A DNA stretch of 64,000 bases, taken from an uncultured Pelagibacteraceae bacterium. GTDB lineage: Bacteria; Pseudomonadota; Alphaproteobacteria; Pelagibacterales; Pelagibacteraceae. A program made the position numbers and the translations under genes. Below the pieces are notes generated by a model that did not search any database, was not told the origin of the DNA, and worked only from the letters and a program-made list of their open reading frames with translations. The stretch spans positions 62,001 through 126,000 of the forward strand of contig CACORJ010000003.1 of assembly GCA_902629575.1 (NCBI GenBank), in the 5' to 3' direction. Below are positions 46,829 through 55,117 of this stretch, piece by piece. Positions within the stretch are counted from its first letter, which is position 1, and every line of letters begins with the position of its first letter.

Positions 46829-48169
46829 ATGTTAACAAAAATGTTAAAAAGGCTAGCATCTACATTAACAGTAGCTGTAGCTGTTTTTTCTTCACTCGCT
46901 TTACCTCAAAAAGTATTTGGAGCTGAAACTCAATACTTTCCAATAGCAAGTAGCCGTGTTGGACCTTACTCAGCAATGGGAACTGGTTACTACGGTGCAC
47001 AAATTGATTACTTGAATTATGTCAATATGACAGGTGGAGTGAATGGAGTAATGCTTACATGGCAAGAATGTGAAACTGAGTATAACGCTGTAAAAACAGT
47101 TGAGTGTTATCAGAGACTACTTGAAAAAGATGGTCAGAGAATAGTTGTGTTTGATACTTTGGGAACACCAGGAGCATATGCAGTTATTAACCGAATGGCA
47201 AAAGACAATGTTGTTTTAGCTCAATATGGTTACGGAAGAACTGACGGTGCTGATGGAAGAGTATGGCCTTGGGTATTTAATGCCGCAAGTCACTACTGGT
47301 CGCAAATTGCTGTTAAATTAAAATTTATGGCTGAGATCGAGGGCGGAATAGATAAGATGAAAGGTAAAAAAATCGTTCACTTACACATTGATTCTGCTTA
47401 CGGTAGAGAGCCATTACCAGCAATGAGAAAAATAACCTCTGATTGGGGAATGAAATTAATTGAAATTTCAATTCCACCTCCAGGTTTAGAACAACAATCT
47501 CAGTGGTTGCAAATCAGAAGAGAAAATCCTGATTGGGTTACTTTCTGGGGAGCAGGTTCTGGAATGAATTCAACAGCAATGACTAATGCTGCTAGAATTA
47601 ATTTCCCAAGAGATAGAATGATGTATGTAACATTTGGTGCTGCCGAAGAGGATATGTACCCAGCAGGTGATGCAGCTAAGGGAACTTATGCAGTAGCTAA
47701 CGCTCTGCCAGGAGAATATCCATTGGTTAAAGACATCAAAGAAAAAGTATATGGTGCTGGAAAAGGTAACTTAGCTGATCCAAATAGGATTGGTTCAGTT
47801 TACTGGAATAGAGGACTAGGTGCTGCAGTTATGTGGATCGAGGCATTAAAAAATGCTCAAAAAATGCACAACAAAGTTGGTAAAGCAGTAACTGGCGCTG
47901 AGTTTAGAGATGGTTATGAAGCTTTAAACATGACTGAAGCTAGACTTGAAGAACTTGGAGTTGGAGGAATGTTAGCTCCATTCGCTATTTCATGTGCAAA
48001 CCACGAAGGTGCTGGTAAATTTGCTGTAATGCAGTGGGATGGAACAAAATTCAATCAGGTAACTGGTTGGGAAGCTCCATTAGATCCTAAATTTATTAGA
48101 GGTCTAGTTGAAGACTCTGCAGCTAAATTTGCTAAAGAGAACAACATTACACCGAAAAAATGCGGTTAA
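46829..48169 (+). CDS. ABC transporter periplasmic binding protein (HAAT / Peripla_BP_6)
   Basis: 446 residues. A signal peptide ending VFGA-ET (about residue 31) precedes a type 1 periplasmic fold. YFPIASSRVGPYSAMGTGYYGAQIDYLNYVNMTGGVNG opens the ligand domain; DGADGRVWPWVFNAASHYWSQIA and GAGSGMNSTAMTNAARINFPRD are typical of a subgroup separate from classical LivJ. Two Cys pairs may form disulfides (ECETEY...VECYQ; SCANHE...KKCG). A GGGGGA ribosome site 5 nt before the ATG predicts strong translation. It heads its operon and is followed by a long hairpin. Ligand unknown; amino acids, amides or urea-like compounds are possible. Confidence 0.92.
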   Translation: MLTKMLKRLASTLTVAVAVFSSLALPQKVFGAETQYFPIASSRVGPYSAMGTGYYGAQIDYLNYVNMTGGVNGVMLTWQECETEYNAVKTVECYQRLLEKDGQRIVVFDTLGTPGAYAVINRMAKDNVVLAQYGYGRTDGADGRVWPWVFNAASHYWSQIAVKLKFMAEIEGGIDKMKGKKIVHLHIDSAYGREPLPAMRKITSDWGMKLIEISIPPPGLEQQSQWLQIRRENPDWVTFWGAGSGMNSTAMTNAARINFPRDRMMYVTFGAAEEDMYPAGDAAKGTYAVANALPGEYPLVKDIKEKVYGAGKGNLADPNRIGSVYWNRGLGAAVMWIEALKNAQKMHNKVGKAVTGAEFRDGYEALNMTEARLEELGVGGMLAPFAISCANHEGAGKFAVMQWDGTKFNQVTGWEAPLDPKFIRGLVEDSAAKFAKENNITPKKCG

Positions 48170-48198
48170 TTAATTTAGAGATAAATTAATACCAATCG

Positions 48199-48240
48199 AA
48201 GGGGGAGATAAAATAATCAAATTATTTTAAACTCCCCCTT
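48199..48240 (+). terminator. Long hairpin between binding-protein and permease/ATPase genes
   Basis: AAGGGGGAG-(A)-TAAAATAAT, a 3-nt loop and ATTATTTTA-(AA)-CTCCCCCTT form a stem of about 18 pairs with one internal mismatch/bulge. It lies 30 nt after the binding-protein stop and 37 nt before the ATPase start. The following TTTAAATAAAATTT is a poor T tract, so partial termination or 3'-end protection of the binding-protein mRNA is likely, giving more binding protein than membrane parts. Confidence 0.8.
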
Positions 48241-48276
48241 TAAATAAAATTTAATTTAATATAAAAAGAAAGCTTA

Positions 48277-49092
48277 ATGAGTAACAATTCAGCCAACATT
48301 CTAGATATAAAGAATATTGAAGTCAGATATGATAATGTTATTTTAGCTTTACACGATGTATCTTTGAAAGTTCCTAAAGGAAAGGTAGTTGCATTATTAG
48401 GAGCAAATGGTGCAGGTAAAAGCACTACACTTAAAGCAGTTTCAACCATGTTAGCCTCAGAAAGAGGCAAAGTTACAAATGGTTCAATTGAATATGATGG
48501 AAACGCAATAGACAAACAAACTCCTTCGCAAATGGTTGGGTTAGGAATGGTGCAAGTATTAGAAGGTAGAAGATGTTTTGGTCACCTTACTGTTGAAGAA
48601 AATATAATTTCAGGAGCATATTCAAGAAAATTATCTAAAGGTGATATTAATCAAGAATTAGAGAAAATTTACACTTATTTCATAAGACTTAAAGAAAGAA
48701 GAAAAAGTCAAGCAGCATTTACTTCAGGTGGAGAGCAACAAATGATAGCAGTTGCAAGAGCAATGATGGCTAAACCTAAAATGCTATTATTAGATGAGCC
48801 GACAATGGGTCTTGCACCACAATTAGTTGCTGAGATTTTTAATATTGTAAAAGAGTTAAATACAAAAGAGGGTGTTAGCATTTTACTTGCTGAACAAAAT
48901 ACTAACGTTGCACTAAAAAACTCAGATTATGGCTATATCATTGAAACAGGTAGAGTTATGTTAGATGGGACTGCAGAAAGTTTATTAAATGATGATAAAG
49001 TAAAAGAATTATATTTAGGAATTTCAAAGAAAGGTAGAAAAAACTTTAGAGATGTTCTTAAAGAAGAAAGTTTAAAAAAAAGAAGTAATTAA
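48277..49092 (+). CDS. Branched-chain-type ABC transporter ATPase (LivF-like)
   Basis: 271 residues. Walker A GANGAGKST, Q-loop and LivF-type GMVQVLEGRRCFGHLTVEENIISGAY, signature TSGGEQQMIAVARAMM (Thr for Leu at the first position) and Walker B LLLDEPTMGLAP are intact. The order of ATPase genes (LivF-like before LivG-like) is reversed compared with the first liv set in the window. The C-terminus has an additional basic tail of about 20 residues (KKGRKNFRDVLKEESLKKR). Start at 48277 lacks a good ribosome site. Confidence 0.92.
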   Translation: MSNNSANILDIKNIEVRYDNVILALHDVSLKVPKGKVVALLGANGAGKSTTLKAVSTMLASERGKVTNGSIEYDGNAIDKQTPSQMVGLGMVQVLEGRRCFGHLTVEENIISGAYSRKLSKGDINQELEKIYTYFIRLKERRKSQAAFTSGGEQQMIAVARAMMAKPKMLLLDEPTMGLAPQLVAEIFNIVKELNTKEGVSILLAEQNTNVALKNSDYGYIIETGRVMLDGTAESLLNDDKVKELYLGISKKGRKNFRDVLKEESLKKRSN

Positions 49093-49094
49093 AG

Positions 49095-49889
49095 ATGGCA
49101 TACGAAAGAAAATTTAAAATAGGAAAACCAATATTAGAGGTAAATAATATCTCTCTCTCTTTTGGTGGTGTTAAGGCAATAACAGATACCTCTTTCAATG
49201 TTCTTGAGCATGAAGTTAGAGCAATCATTGGACCTAATGGAGCTGGAAAAAGCTCAATGTTAAATTGCATTAATGGAATTTACAAGCCTCAACAAGGAAC
49301 TGTTTCGTTTAGGGGACAACAAATACCCAATATAACTCCAAATATAATGGCCCAAATGGGTTTATCTAGAACTTTTCAAAACTTAGCCCTTTTTAAAAGA
49401 ATGTCAGTTTTAGATAACATTTTAGTTGGCAGAAAACTTCACACAAAAACAAATTTCCTTGAGGTCGCTCTACAACTTCCTAAAGTAAAAAAAGAAGAAA
49501 AGTTAAATAGAGAAAGATCGGAAGAAATAATAAGTTTTCTAGAGATAGAAGACATTAAAGATACACCAGTTGGAAAACTGCCTTATGGATTACAAAAAAA
49601 AGTAGAGTTAGGTCGAGCTCTTGCAACAGACTCTACAATAATTTTATTAGATGAACCTATGGCTGGTATGAATGTTGAAGAAAAAAGAGACATGTGCAGA
49701 TTTATTTTAAAAGTAAATGATGAATTAGGTACTACTATGGTTCTTATTGAGCATGATATGGGAGTAGTTATGGATATATCTGACAGAGTTGTTGTACTTG
49801 ATTATGGTAAAGTTATTGGCGATGGTACACCTGATGAAGTCAGATCAAATCAAAAAGTAATAGACGCTTATTTAGGAGTAGAACACTAG
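49095..49889 (+). CDS. Branched-chain-type ABC transporter ATPase (LivG-like)
   Basis: 264 residues. Walker A GPNGAGKSS, the LivG stretch NITPNIMAQMGLSRTFQNLALFKRMSVLDNILVGR, a degenerate signature LPYGLQKKVELGRALA (Pro-Tyr-Gly in place of Ser-Gly-Gly, a variant found in some HAAT ATPases), and Walker B ILLDEPMAGMN. The C-terminal VLIEHDMGVVMDISDRVVVLDYG and VIDAYLG are LivG-type. It follows the first ATPase by 2 nt and precedes a LivH permease. Confidence 0.92.
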   Translation: MAYERKFKIGKPILEVNNISLSFGGVKAITDTSFNVLEHEVRAIIGPNGAGKSSMLNCINGIYKPQQGTVSFRGQQIPNITPNIMAQMGLSRTFQNLALFKRMSVLDNILVGRKLHTKTNFLEVALQLPKVKKEEKLNRERSEEIISFLEIEDIKDTPVGKLPYGLQKKVELGRALATDSTIILLDEPMAGMNVEEKRDMCRFILKVNDELGTTMVLIEHDMGVVMDISDRVVVLDYGKVIGDGTPDEVRSNQKVIDAYLGVEH

Positions 49890-49898
49890 GATAAACAT

Positions 49899-50807
49899 AT
49901 GGCAAATGAATTACTATTTTTTATGGAAGTTTTGGTTGGTGGACTACTTGCTGGTACAATGTACTCTTTAGTTGCTCTAGGATTTGTTCTTATTTTTAAA
50001 GCTTCAGCAACATTTAATTTTTCACAGGGTGCTATGGTTTTTTTCTCGGTTCTTGCTTTCTGCGGCTTCATGCAAGATTTTAATATACCTTTTGTTCTTG
50101 CGTTTATTTTGGCAGCCTTTTTGATGGTAGTTGTTGGTTTATGTACTGAGAGATTAGTTTTAAGACCTTTGATGAATGCCAGCGAGGACACAGTTTTAAT
50201 GGCCACTATTGGTCTAGGATATGTTTTAGAAGGACTTGCTCAAGCGGCATGGGGAGTAGAAGTGAGAAGGTTAGATTTAGGTATAGGAGATTTTCCAGTG
50301 CCATGGATCGCAGATAATTTAAAATTATTTATTAGTGCACTTGATATCACAGCTGGATTAGTTGCAGCTATAATGATTATTGGTCTGTTTTTATTGTTCA
50401 AATATACAAAAATTGGATTAGGTTTGAGAGCTGTTGCAGATGATGCAGGAGCAGCAAGTTCTATAGGGATTCCCTTAAAACATATAATGTTATTAGTTTG
50501 GTCTGCTGCAGGAGTAGTAGCCTTGGTAGCAGGATGTATGTGGGGAGCTAGAGCTGGTGTTCAATTTGCTCTTGTTGATCTTGCGTTAAAAGCTCTACCA
50601 GTTTTAATTATAGGGGGTTTCTCATCTATTCCAGGAGCAATTATTGGAGGTTTAATAATTGGAGCAGTAGAAAAAATATTAGAGGTTTATATTGGACCGT
50701 TTTTTGGAGGAGCAATTGAAGGATGGGCTCCATATGTATTAGCAATATTCTTCTTATTATACAGGCCAGAAGGTTTATTTGGAGAAAAAATTATCAGGAG
50801 AGTTTAA
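49899..50807 (+). CDS. Branched-chain-type ABC transporter permease (LivH-like)
   Basis: 302 residues, about eight membrane helices. The family opening VGGLLAGTMYSLVALGFVLIFKASATFNFSQGAMVFF, the cytoplasmic GLGLRAVADDAGAASSIGIPLKHI and LKALPVLIIGGFSSIPGAIIGGLIIGAVE (ATPase-contact loop) are clear. AGGA stands about 7 nt before the ATG. It is 10 nt after the LivG-like gene and 3 nt before the LivM-like gene. Confidence 0.93.
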   Translation: MANELLFFMEVLVGGLLAGTMYSLVALGFVLIFKASATFNFSQGAMVFFSVLAFCGFMQDFNIPFVLAFILAAFLMVVVGLCTERLVLRPLMNASEDTVLMATIGLGYVLEGLAQAAWGVEVRRLDLGIGDFPVPWIADNLKLFISALDITAGLVAAIMIIGLFLLFKYTKIGLGLRAVADDAGAASSIGIPLKHIMLLVWSAAGVVALVAGCMWGARAGVQFALVDLALKALPVLIIGGFSSIPGAIIGGLIIGAVEKILEVYIGPFFGGAIEGWAPYVLAIFFLLYRPEGLFGEKIIRRV

Positions 50808-50810
50808 TTT

Positions 50811-51878
50811 ATGAAACCAGTTTTTATGACTTACACAAGAAAAGACCTTATTAACTTAACTGTTTGTATGGTTCTGAGTGTATTAATAATACCAACATTT
50901 ATTAAAACAGAATATTGGTACACATCCATATTAATTCCTTGGCTTTGCTTGGCTTTAGCTACAATTGGACAACAGATTGTTATGGGATACACAGGACAAT
51001 TAGCATTAGGTGCTGCTGGCTTTATGGCTGCAGGTGCTTTTGCCATGTTTAACCTTATTTTGCGAGTGCCGGATCTTGGTTTTGTTGGCTCTTTAATAGT
51101 GTCAGGTTTAATTGCAGCAGCTTTTGGAATTTTATTTGGTTTGCCGAGTTTAAAAGTGAGAGGAATTTATCTTATGGTAGCAACACTGGCATCACAGTTT
51201 TTTATTATATGGATGATAGATAAATTTGGTTGGTTTAAAAACTATGACTCATCAGGAATTATAACTGCGCAAGATATAGTTATTTTAGGGAAACCATTCA
51301 CAACTCCACTAGCTATGTATTTTGTATGTTTAGCTGTTACCACAATTTTAACTTTATTAGCTATGAACATGGCAAGAGGAAGCACAGGTAGGAATTGGAT
51401 GGCAGTTAGAGATATGGATATTGCAGCTGAGTCTATGGGTGTTTCATTATTAAGAACTAAAGTACAAGCATTTGCTATAAGCGCGTTTTATTGTGGTGTG
51501 GCTGGCGCTCTTTTTGCATTTTGTTATCTTAAATCTCTAGAACCAGTTGCTTTTGATATTAAATTATCTTTTAAAATATTATTTATGTGCATTCTTGGAG
51601 GACTTGGAACTATTAATGGTGCTTTTATAGGAGCAGCATTTATTTTGCTTTTTCCAGTTCTTTTAAATGCTATAGGAAACAATGTATTTCATGGAGCAAT
51701 TGATGCGACTATTATTTCATCGATAGAGCAAGTAATATTTGGTCTGTTGATGATTGTATTTATGATATATGAACCTTTAGGAATGGCTAAGCTTTGGGAG
51801 AATCTTAAACAAATCATAAAATTAAAATTATCTTCATCACGTATTAAAGGTGCAAAATCCTCAGCCTTAAATAAATGA
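50811..51878 (+). CDS. Branched-chain-type ABC transporter permease (LivM-like)
   Basis: 355 residues, about ten membrane helices, standard LivM size. Motifs: IGQQIVMGYTGQLALGAAGFMAAGAF, LKVRGIYLMVATLASQFFI, GRNWMAVRDMDIAAESMGVS and ILGGLGTINGAFIGAAFILLFPVLL. The C-terminal 30 residues are soluble and basic. Its TGA overlaps the ATG of a 27-codon hydrophobic ORF (ATGA), which extends the operon by one tiny gene. Confidence 0.93.
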   Translation: MKPVFMTYTRKDLINLTVCMVLSVLIIPTFIKTEYWYTSILIPWLCLALATIGQQIVMGYTGQLALGAAGFMAAGAFAMFNLILRVPDLGFVGSLIVSGLIAAAFGILFGLPSLKVRGIYLMVATLASQFFIIWMIDKFGWFKNYDSSGIITAQDIVILGKPFTTPLAMYFVCLAVTTILTLLAMNMARGSTGRNWMAVRDMDIAAESMGVSLLRTKVQAFAISAFYCGVAGALFAFCYLKSLEPVAFDIKLSFKILFMCILGGLGTINGAFIGAAFILLFPVLLNAIGNNVFHGAIDATIISSIEQVIFGLLMIVFMIYEPLGMAKLWENLKQIIKLKLSSSRIKGAKSSALNK

Positions 51879-51958
51879 ATAAGAAGAAATTAATTTTTGC
51901 ATTGATAATAGGAATATTAATAGGTTTGCTAATTGAAAATAATTTTATAATTTCATAA
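51875..51958 (+). CDS. Possible 27-residue membrane micro-protein coupled to livM
   Basis: ATG at 51875 overlaps the livM stop as ATGA, the commonest coupling junction in this window. The frame of 27 codons reads MNKKKLIFALIIGILIGLL and a short polar end, stop at 51956-51958. A basic N-terminus followed by a 16-residue hydrophobic helix with small residues (GxxxG-like GILIG) suggests a single-pass inner-membrane peptide. No homologue is recognised. A comparable micro-ORF follows the other livM gene, which strengthens both. Confidence 0.55.
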   Translation: MNKKKLIFALIIGILIGLLIENNFIIS

Positions 51959-51995
51959 AGAATTAAAAAGTAATATCTTTTTACGTAATATAAAA

Positions 51996-52460
51996 TTATT
52001 TTTGAATTGGATAAGATTTCTTCAAAATATATCTGTTAACCATTATAGCAAAAATAATAATTATTAAAGATCCTGATATTACAGGACTTAGCAAGTAATC
52101 AAAAGAGACACTTCCTATAATAACTATTATCGGATTACCGCCTGCTGGTGGATGTGTAACATTTAATAATATCATTAATCCAACACCAAATCCTACTGCT
52201 AGAGGTATAATTAAGTAAATTGGTAATGGAACAAAATGTAAAAAGATTAAACCTGTTATGGCAGTAACCAAATGACCAAAAAAAACATTTTTCGGTTGAG
52301 CAAATGGACTTTCAGGATAACCATATAAAAGTACCATAGATGATCCAAATGATGCTAACAAAAAAACTCCGTATTCTGTTTTGTATGTTAAAATTGTTAA
52401 GATTGTAATTGTAATAATAGAAAAAAAACCGGCTAATAAAGATTGTTTTAATTTTATCAT
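51996..52460 (-). CDS. HPP-family membrane protein
   Basis: 154 residues, four to five membrane helices. The family is named for the motif seen here as NVTHPPAGGNPIIVIIGS (around residue 100). FGSSMVLLYGYPESPFAQPKNVFFGHLVTAITGL is also characteristic. Some HPP proteins in cyanobacteria and chloroplasts transport nitrite; others have no known role. It overlaps the SufU-like gene by 4 nt, an unusual pairing. No TM-external domains such as CBS follow. Confidence 0.87.
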   Translation of the reverse strand: MIKLKQSLLAGFFSIITITILTILTYKTEYGVFLLASFGSSMVLLYGYPESPFAQPKNVFFGHLVTAITGLIFLHFVPLPIYLIIPLAVGFGVGLMILLNVTHPPAGGNPIIVIIGSVSFDYLLSPVISGSLIIIIFAIMVNRYILKKSYPIQK

Positions 52461-52864
52461 TTTTTTGAATTATCAAGAGTTTTTTTTAACGTTTTAAAAG
52501 GTAAGAGTATACATTCTTTTCTTGAACAATTTTTCTTTTTAAATAATTTTTTTAAAGATATAAACTCGTTATCAATTACAATTACTTTACTAGTAAAAAA
52601 TGTACTAGCTCTACTGCATAAATCATTTATCTTTTCAATGTTCTTGTTGATAGATATTTTAGACAGCATACTAGCTGAAGCTTGACAATAAATACATGAA
52701 TTACCCTGATAACCAAAATCTTTAATTTTGTTATTCTCTATAAGTAATTTAATTTTTATTTCATCACCACATAAAGAGTTTTTTAACTTATAGTGATGTG
52801 TGTAGTTACCTATATTTTTGAGATTATTAGTATAAGAAGCTATATTTAAAATCTCTAAATCCAT
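52457..52864 (-). CDS. SufU/IscU-like iron-sulfur scaffold protein
   Basis: 135 residues. NifU-N-type fold with the three expected cysteines: LCGDEIKIKL, GNSCIYCQASASML and KECILLPFKTLKKTL, the spacing of SufU-type zinc/iron-sulfur proteins. An extra Cys is in IYC. SufU acts as sulfur acceptor or scaffold for cluster assembly, but typical suf genes are absent nearby. It is paired with an HPP membrane protein. The 5' side carries a two-tier inverted repeat. The divergence of the middle part leaves room for a specialised role. Confidence 0.8.
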   Translation of the reverse strand: MDLEILNIASYTNNLKNIGNYTHHYKLKNSLCGDEIKIKLLIENNKIKDFGYQGNSCIYCQASASMLSKISINKNIEKINDLCSRASTFFTSKVIVIDNEFISLKKLFKKKNCSRKECILLPFKTLKKTLDNSKK

Positions 52865-52878
52865 CAGCTTTAATAAAT

Positions 52879-52933
52879 TTTCTAAGACAATAATAAAGCA
52901 AACTAGCCACTTTATTTGTTTGATTCTTAGAAA
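52879..52933 (-). repeat. Two-tier inverted repeat in the SufU-like gene leader
   Basis: TTTCTAAGA (52879-52887) pairs with TCTTAGAAA (52925-52933), and inside it AATAAAG (52892-52898) pairs with CTTTATT (52910-52916) around an 11-nt loop. The element ends 15 nt before the reverse-strand start codon at 52864. It could be an mRNA leader hairpin or dyad operator. The remaining gap to 53077 is plain A+T-rich sequence. Confidence 0.4.
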
Positions 52934-53077
52934 TTAAAATAATATTAGGTAATGACTATATAAAAAGTTTAGAAAGGTCAATTAGAAGATTAAATTTTAT
53001 AAATTTCTCAAATAAAATTTAAGACTTTAAATTTAATTTTGTTGTAGTTATAATTTTTTAGATTTAATCTTTATAAT

Positions 53078-53983
53078 ATGCTTGAACTAAAAAATCCTAA
53101 AATTGCTGTCCCAGTCGTTTTATTTGCAGGTATTTTATGGTCTTTTGGACCTTTAGTAGTAAGGTACATGAATGAACCGAGTTTAGTACCATGGCAGTAT
53201 ATTTTTGGTAGAGGTCTTACAATTTTTGTTATTTTAAATCTTTATTTATATTTTGAAGAGGGATTAAAATTTTGGAAAAACTACTTAAGAATTGGAAAAT
53301 CTGGAATATTAGGTGGTTTTGGACTCGGAATAGCAATGATTTCTTTCATATACTCAATTACAAATACAACAGCTGCAATTACATTATTATGTCTTGCCGC
53401 AATGCCCTTTTTTACTGCGCTTTTAGCCTTTATTTTTTTAAAGGAACATATTTCCATTAATGTTTGGATTTCAATTTTAATTGCAACAATTGGAATAGCA
53501 ATAATGGCTTTTGGAAGCTCAGGAGAGAGTTCTCTTGTGGGATTCATTTTTGGAATAACTTCTTCAATCGGTTTTTCAATTTTTTCAGTAACATTAAGAT
53601 GGAGAAAGGAAACACCAAAGTTTACTACCGTTGCATTTGCAGGATTATTTTGTTTTATATCTGCTGCAATAATGATTTTACTTAAGGGTCAAGTTTTTTT
53701 CTCAACAAGTTACAATAGCTCATTATTTTCATTACATGGAACCTTAGTTTGTCTTGGATTAATCTTGTATTCTATAGGCTCGAAGGCAATTCCAGCTGCT
53801 GAATTGACTTTATTGTCATTGACTGAAGTAATTGGAGGAATTTTTTGGGTGTGGTTGCCTCTTTTCGGGATAAATGAAATTCCAGATACTAATACTATTA
53901 TTGGTGGTTTCTTTTTATTCATATCACTTTTTTATTACAGTTTGATAATGAGATGGAATAAAAGGTTTATAGGTTTAAACTAG
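53078..53983 (+). CDS. DMT-superfamily permease (EamA family)
   Basis: 301 residues, ten membrane helices, two EamA repeats. VPVVLFAGILWSFGPLVVRYM opens the first repeat; SKAIPAAELTLLSLTEVIGGIFWVWLPLFG in the second is typical of a marine subgroup. It is 4 nt upstream of an amidinotransferase gene and probably co-transcribed, so the substrate may be arginine, glycine, ornithine or guanidinoacetate-like. That is inference from position. TATAAT at 53072-53077 lies directly against the ATG, suggesting that the real start or promoter may differ slightly. Confidence 0.88.
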   Translation: MLELKNPKIAVPVVLFAGILWSFGPLVVRYMNEPSLVPWQYIFGRGLTIFVILNLYLYFEEGLKFWKNYLRIGKSGILGGFGLGIAMISFIYSITNTTAAITLLCLAAMPFFTALLAFIFLKEHISINVWISILIATIGIAIMAFGSSGESSLVGFIFGITSSIGFSIFSVTLRWRKETPKFTTVAFAGLFCFISAAIMILLKGQVFFSTSYNSSLFSLHGTLVCLGLILYSIGSKAIPAAELTLLSLTEVIGGIFWVWLPLFGINEIPDTNTIIGGFFLFISLFYYSLIMRWNKRFIGLN

Positions 53984-53987
53984 ATTT

Positions 53988-55103
53988 ATGGATTATAAAA
54001 AAACAATAGTTAATAGCTGGAACGAGTGGGATCCCTTAAAACATGTAATAGTTGGAAGAGCAGATGGATGTTGTATTCCAGCCCCAGAACCAGCTTTAGA
54101 TGCAAAGGTGCCAGAAGACTCCGATATGAAAGGTCAACACGGTCCACGTACAAAAGAAACAGTTGATAAAGCCAATGAACTTTTAGATAACTTCGCTAGT
54201 ATATTAGAAAAAAGAGGTATCAAAGTTGATCGACCAATACCTCTTGATCATAATCAAAAAATAGCAACACCAGATTGGGAAGTAGATAGTATGTTTGGGT
54301 GTATGCCTGCTCGAGATATTATTTTAACTGTAGGTAATGAAATGTTAGAAGCTACAATGAGTTACAGATGTCGATGGTTTGAATATTTAAATTACAGGCC
54401 TTTGATTCAAAAATATTTTGAAGAAGATAAAAATATGAAGCATGAAACTGCACCAAAACCAAGACTCACAGATGCTGATTACAGAAAAGATTACTTGTCA
54501 GATGAAATCGGTGTCCAAAAAAGGTTAGAATGGACAGAAAAAAAATATTTTGTCACGACTGAGGAAGAGCCTCTATTTGACGCTGCAGATGTTTTAAGGT
54601 TTGGAAAAGATCTCATAATTCAGCATGGATTTACTACAAATTTAAAAGGCATAGAATGGTTAAAAAGACATTTTCAAAATCATAGAGTGCATGCAGTAAA
54701 TTTTCCAGGTGATCCATATCCGATACACATCGATGCAACATTTACTCCAATAAGGGAGGGGCTCATAATTAACAATCCACAAAGAAAATTACCAGCTGAA
54801 CAAAGAAAAATTTTTGAGAGAAATGGATGGGAAATTATAGATAGTGCTCAACCAGCCCATAACAAACCACCTGCGCTTTGTTATTCTTCAGTGTGGTTAT
54901 CAATGAATGTCTTAGTTTTAGATCCAAAAACTGTATGTGTTGAGAAAAGTGAGATATACCAAGCAGAACAATTAGACAAATTAGGCATGGAGGTTATTCC
55001 GGTAGACCTAAGAGAAGCGTATGCTTTTGGTGGTGGTTTGCATTGCTGTACTGCAGATGTTTATAGGGACGGTGAATTAAAAGATTATTTTCCAAAACAA
55101 TAA
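53988..55103 (+). CDS. Glycine amidinotransferase (GATM-like)
   Basis: 371 residues. Closely resembles animal and bacterial L-arginine:glycine amidinotransferase, which moves the amidino group from arginine to an amine acceptor. VNSWNEWDPLKHVIVGRADGCCIPAPEP is the N-terminal signature. The catalytic triad is visible as Asp in FDAAD (198-201), His247 in YPIHIDATF and nucleophile Cys353 in GGGLHCCTADV. KWLSMNVL-like VWLSMNVLVLD is also conserved. The acceptor could be glycine (giving guanidinoacetate) or another amine, as in cyanobacterial or toxin pathways. A DMT permease precedes it. Confidence 0.92.
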   Translation: MDYKKTIVNSWNEWDPLKHVIVGRADGCCIPAPEPALDAKVPEDSDMKGQHGPRTKETVDKANELLDNFASILEKRGIKVDRPIPLDHNQKIATPDWEVDSMFGCMPARDIILTVGNEMLEATMSYRCRWFEYLNYRPLIQKYFEEDKNMKHETAPKPRLTDADYRKDYLSDEIGVQKRLEWTEKKYFVTTEEEPLFDAADVLRFGKDLIIQHGFTTNLKGIEWLKRHFQNHRVHAVNFPGDPYPIHIDATFTPIREGLIINNPQRKLPAEQRKIFERNGWEIIDSAQPAHNKPPALCYSSVWLSMNVLVLDPKTVCVEKSEIYQAEQLDKLGMEVIPVDLREAYAFGGGLHCCTADVYRDGELKDYFPKQ

Positions 55104-55117
55104 ATACTCAGAAATAA

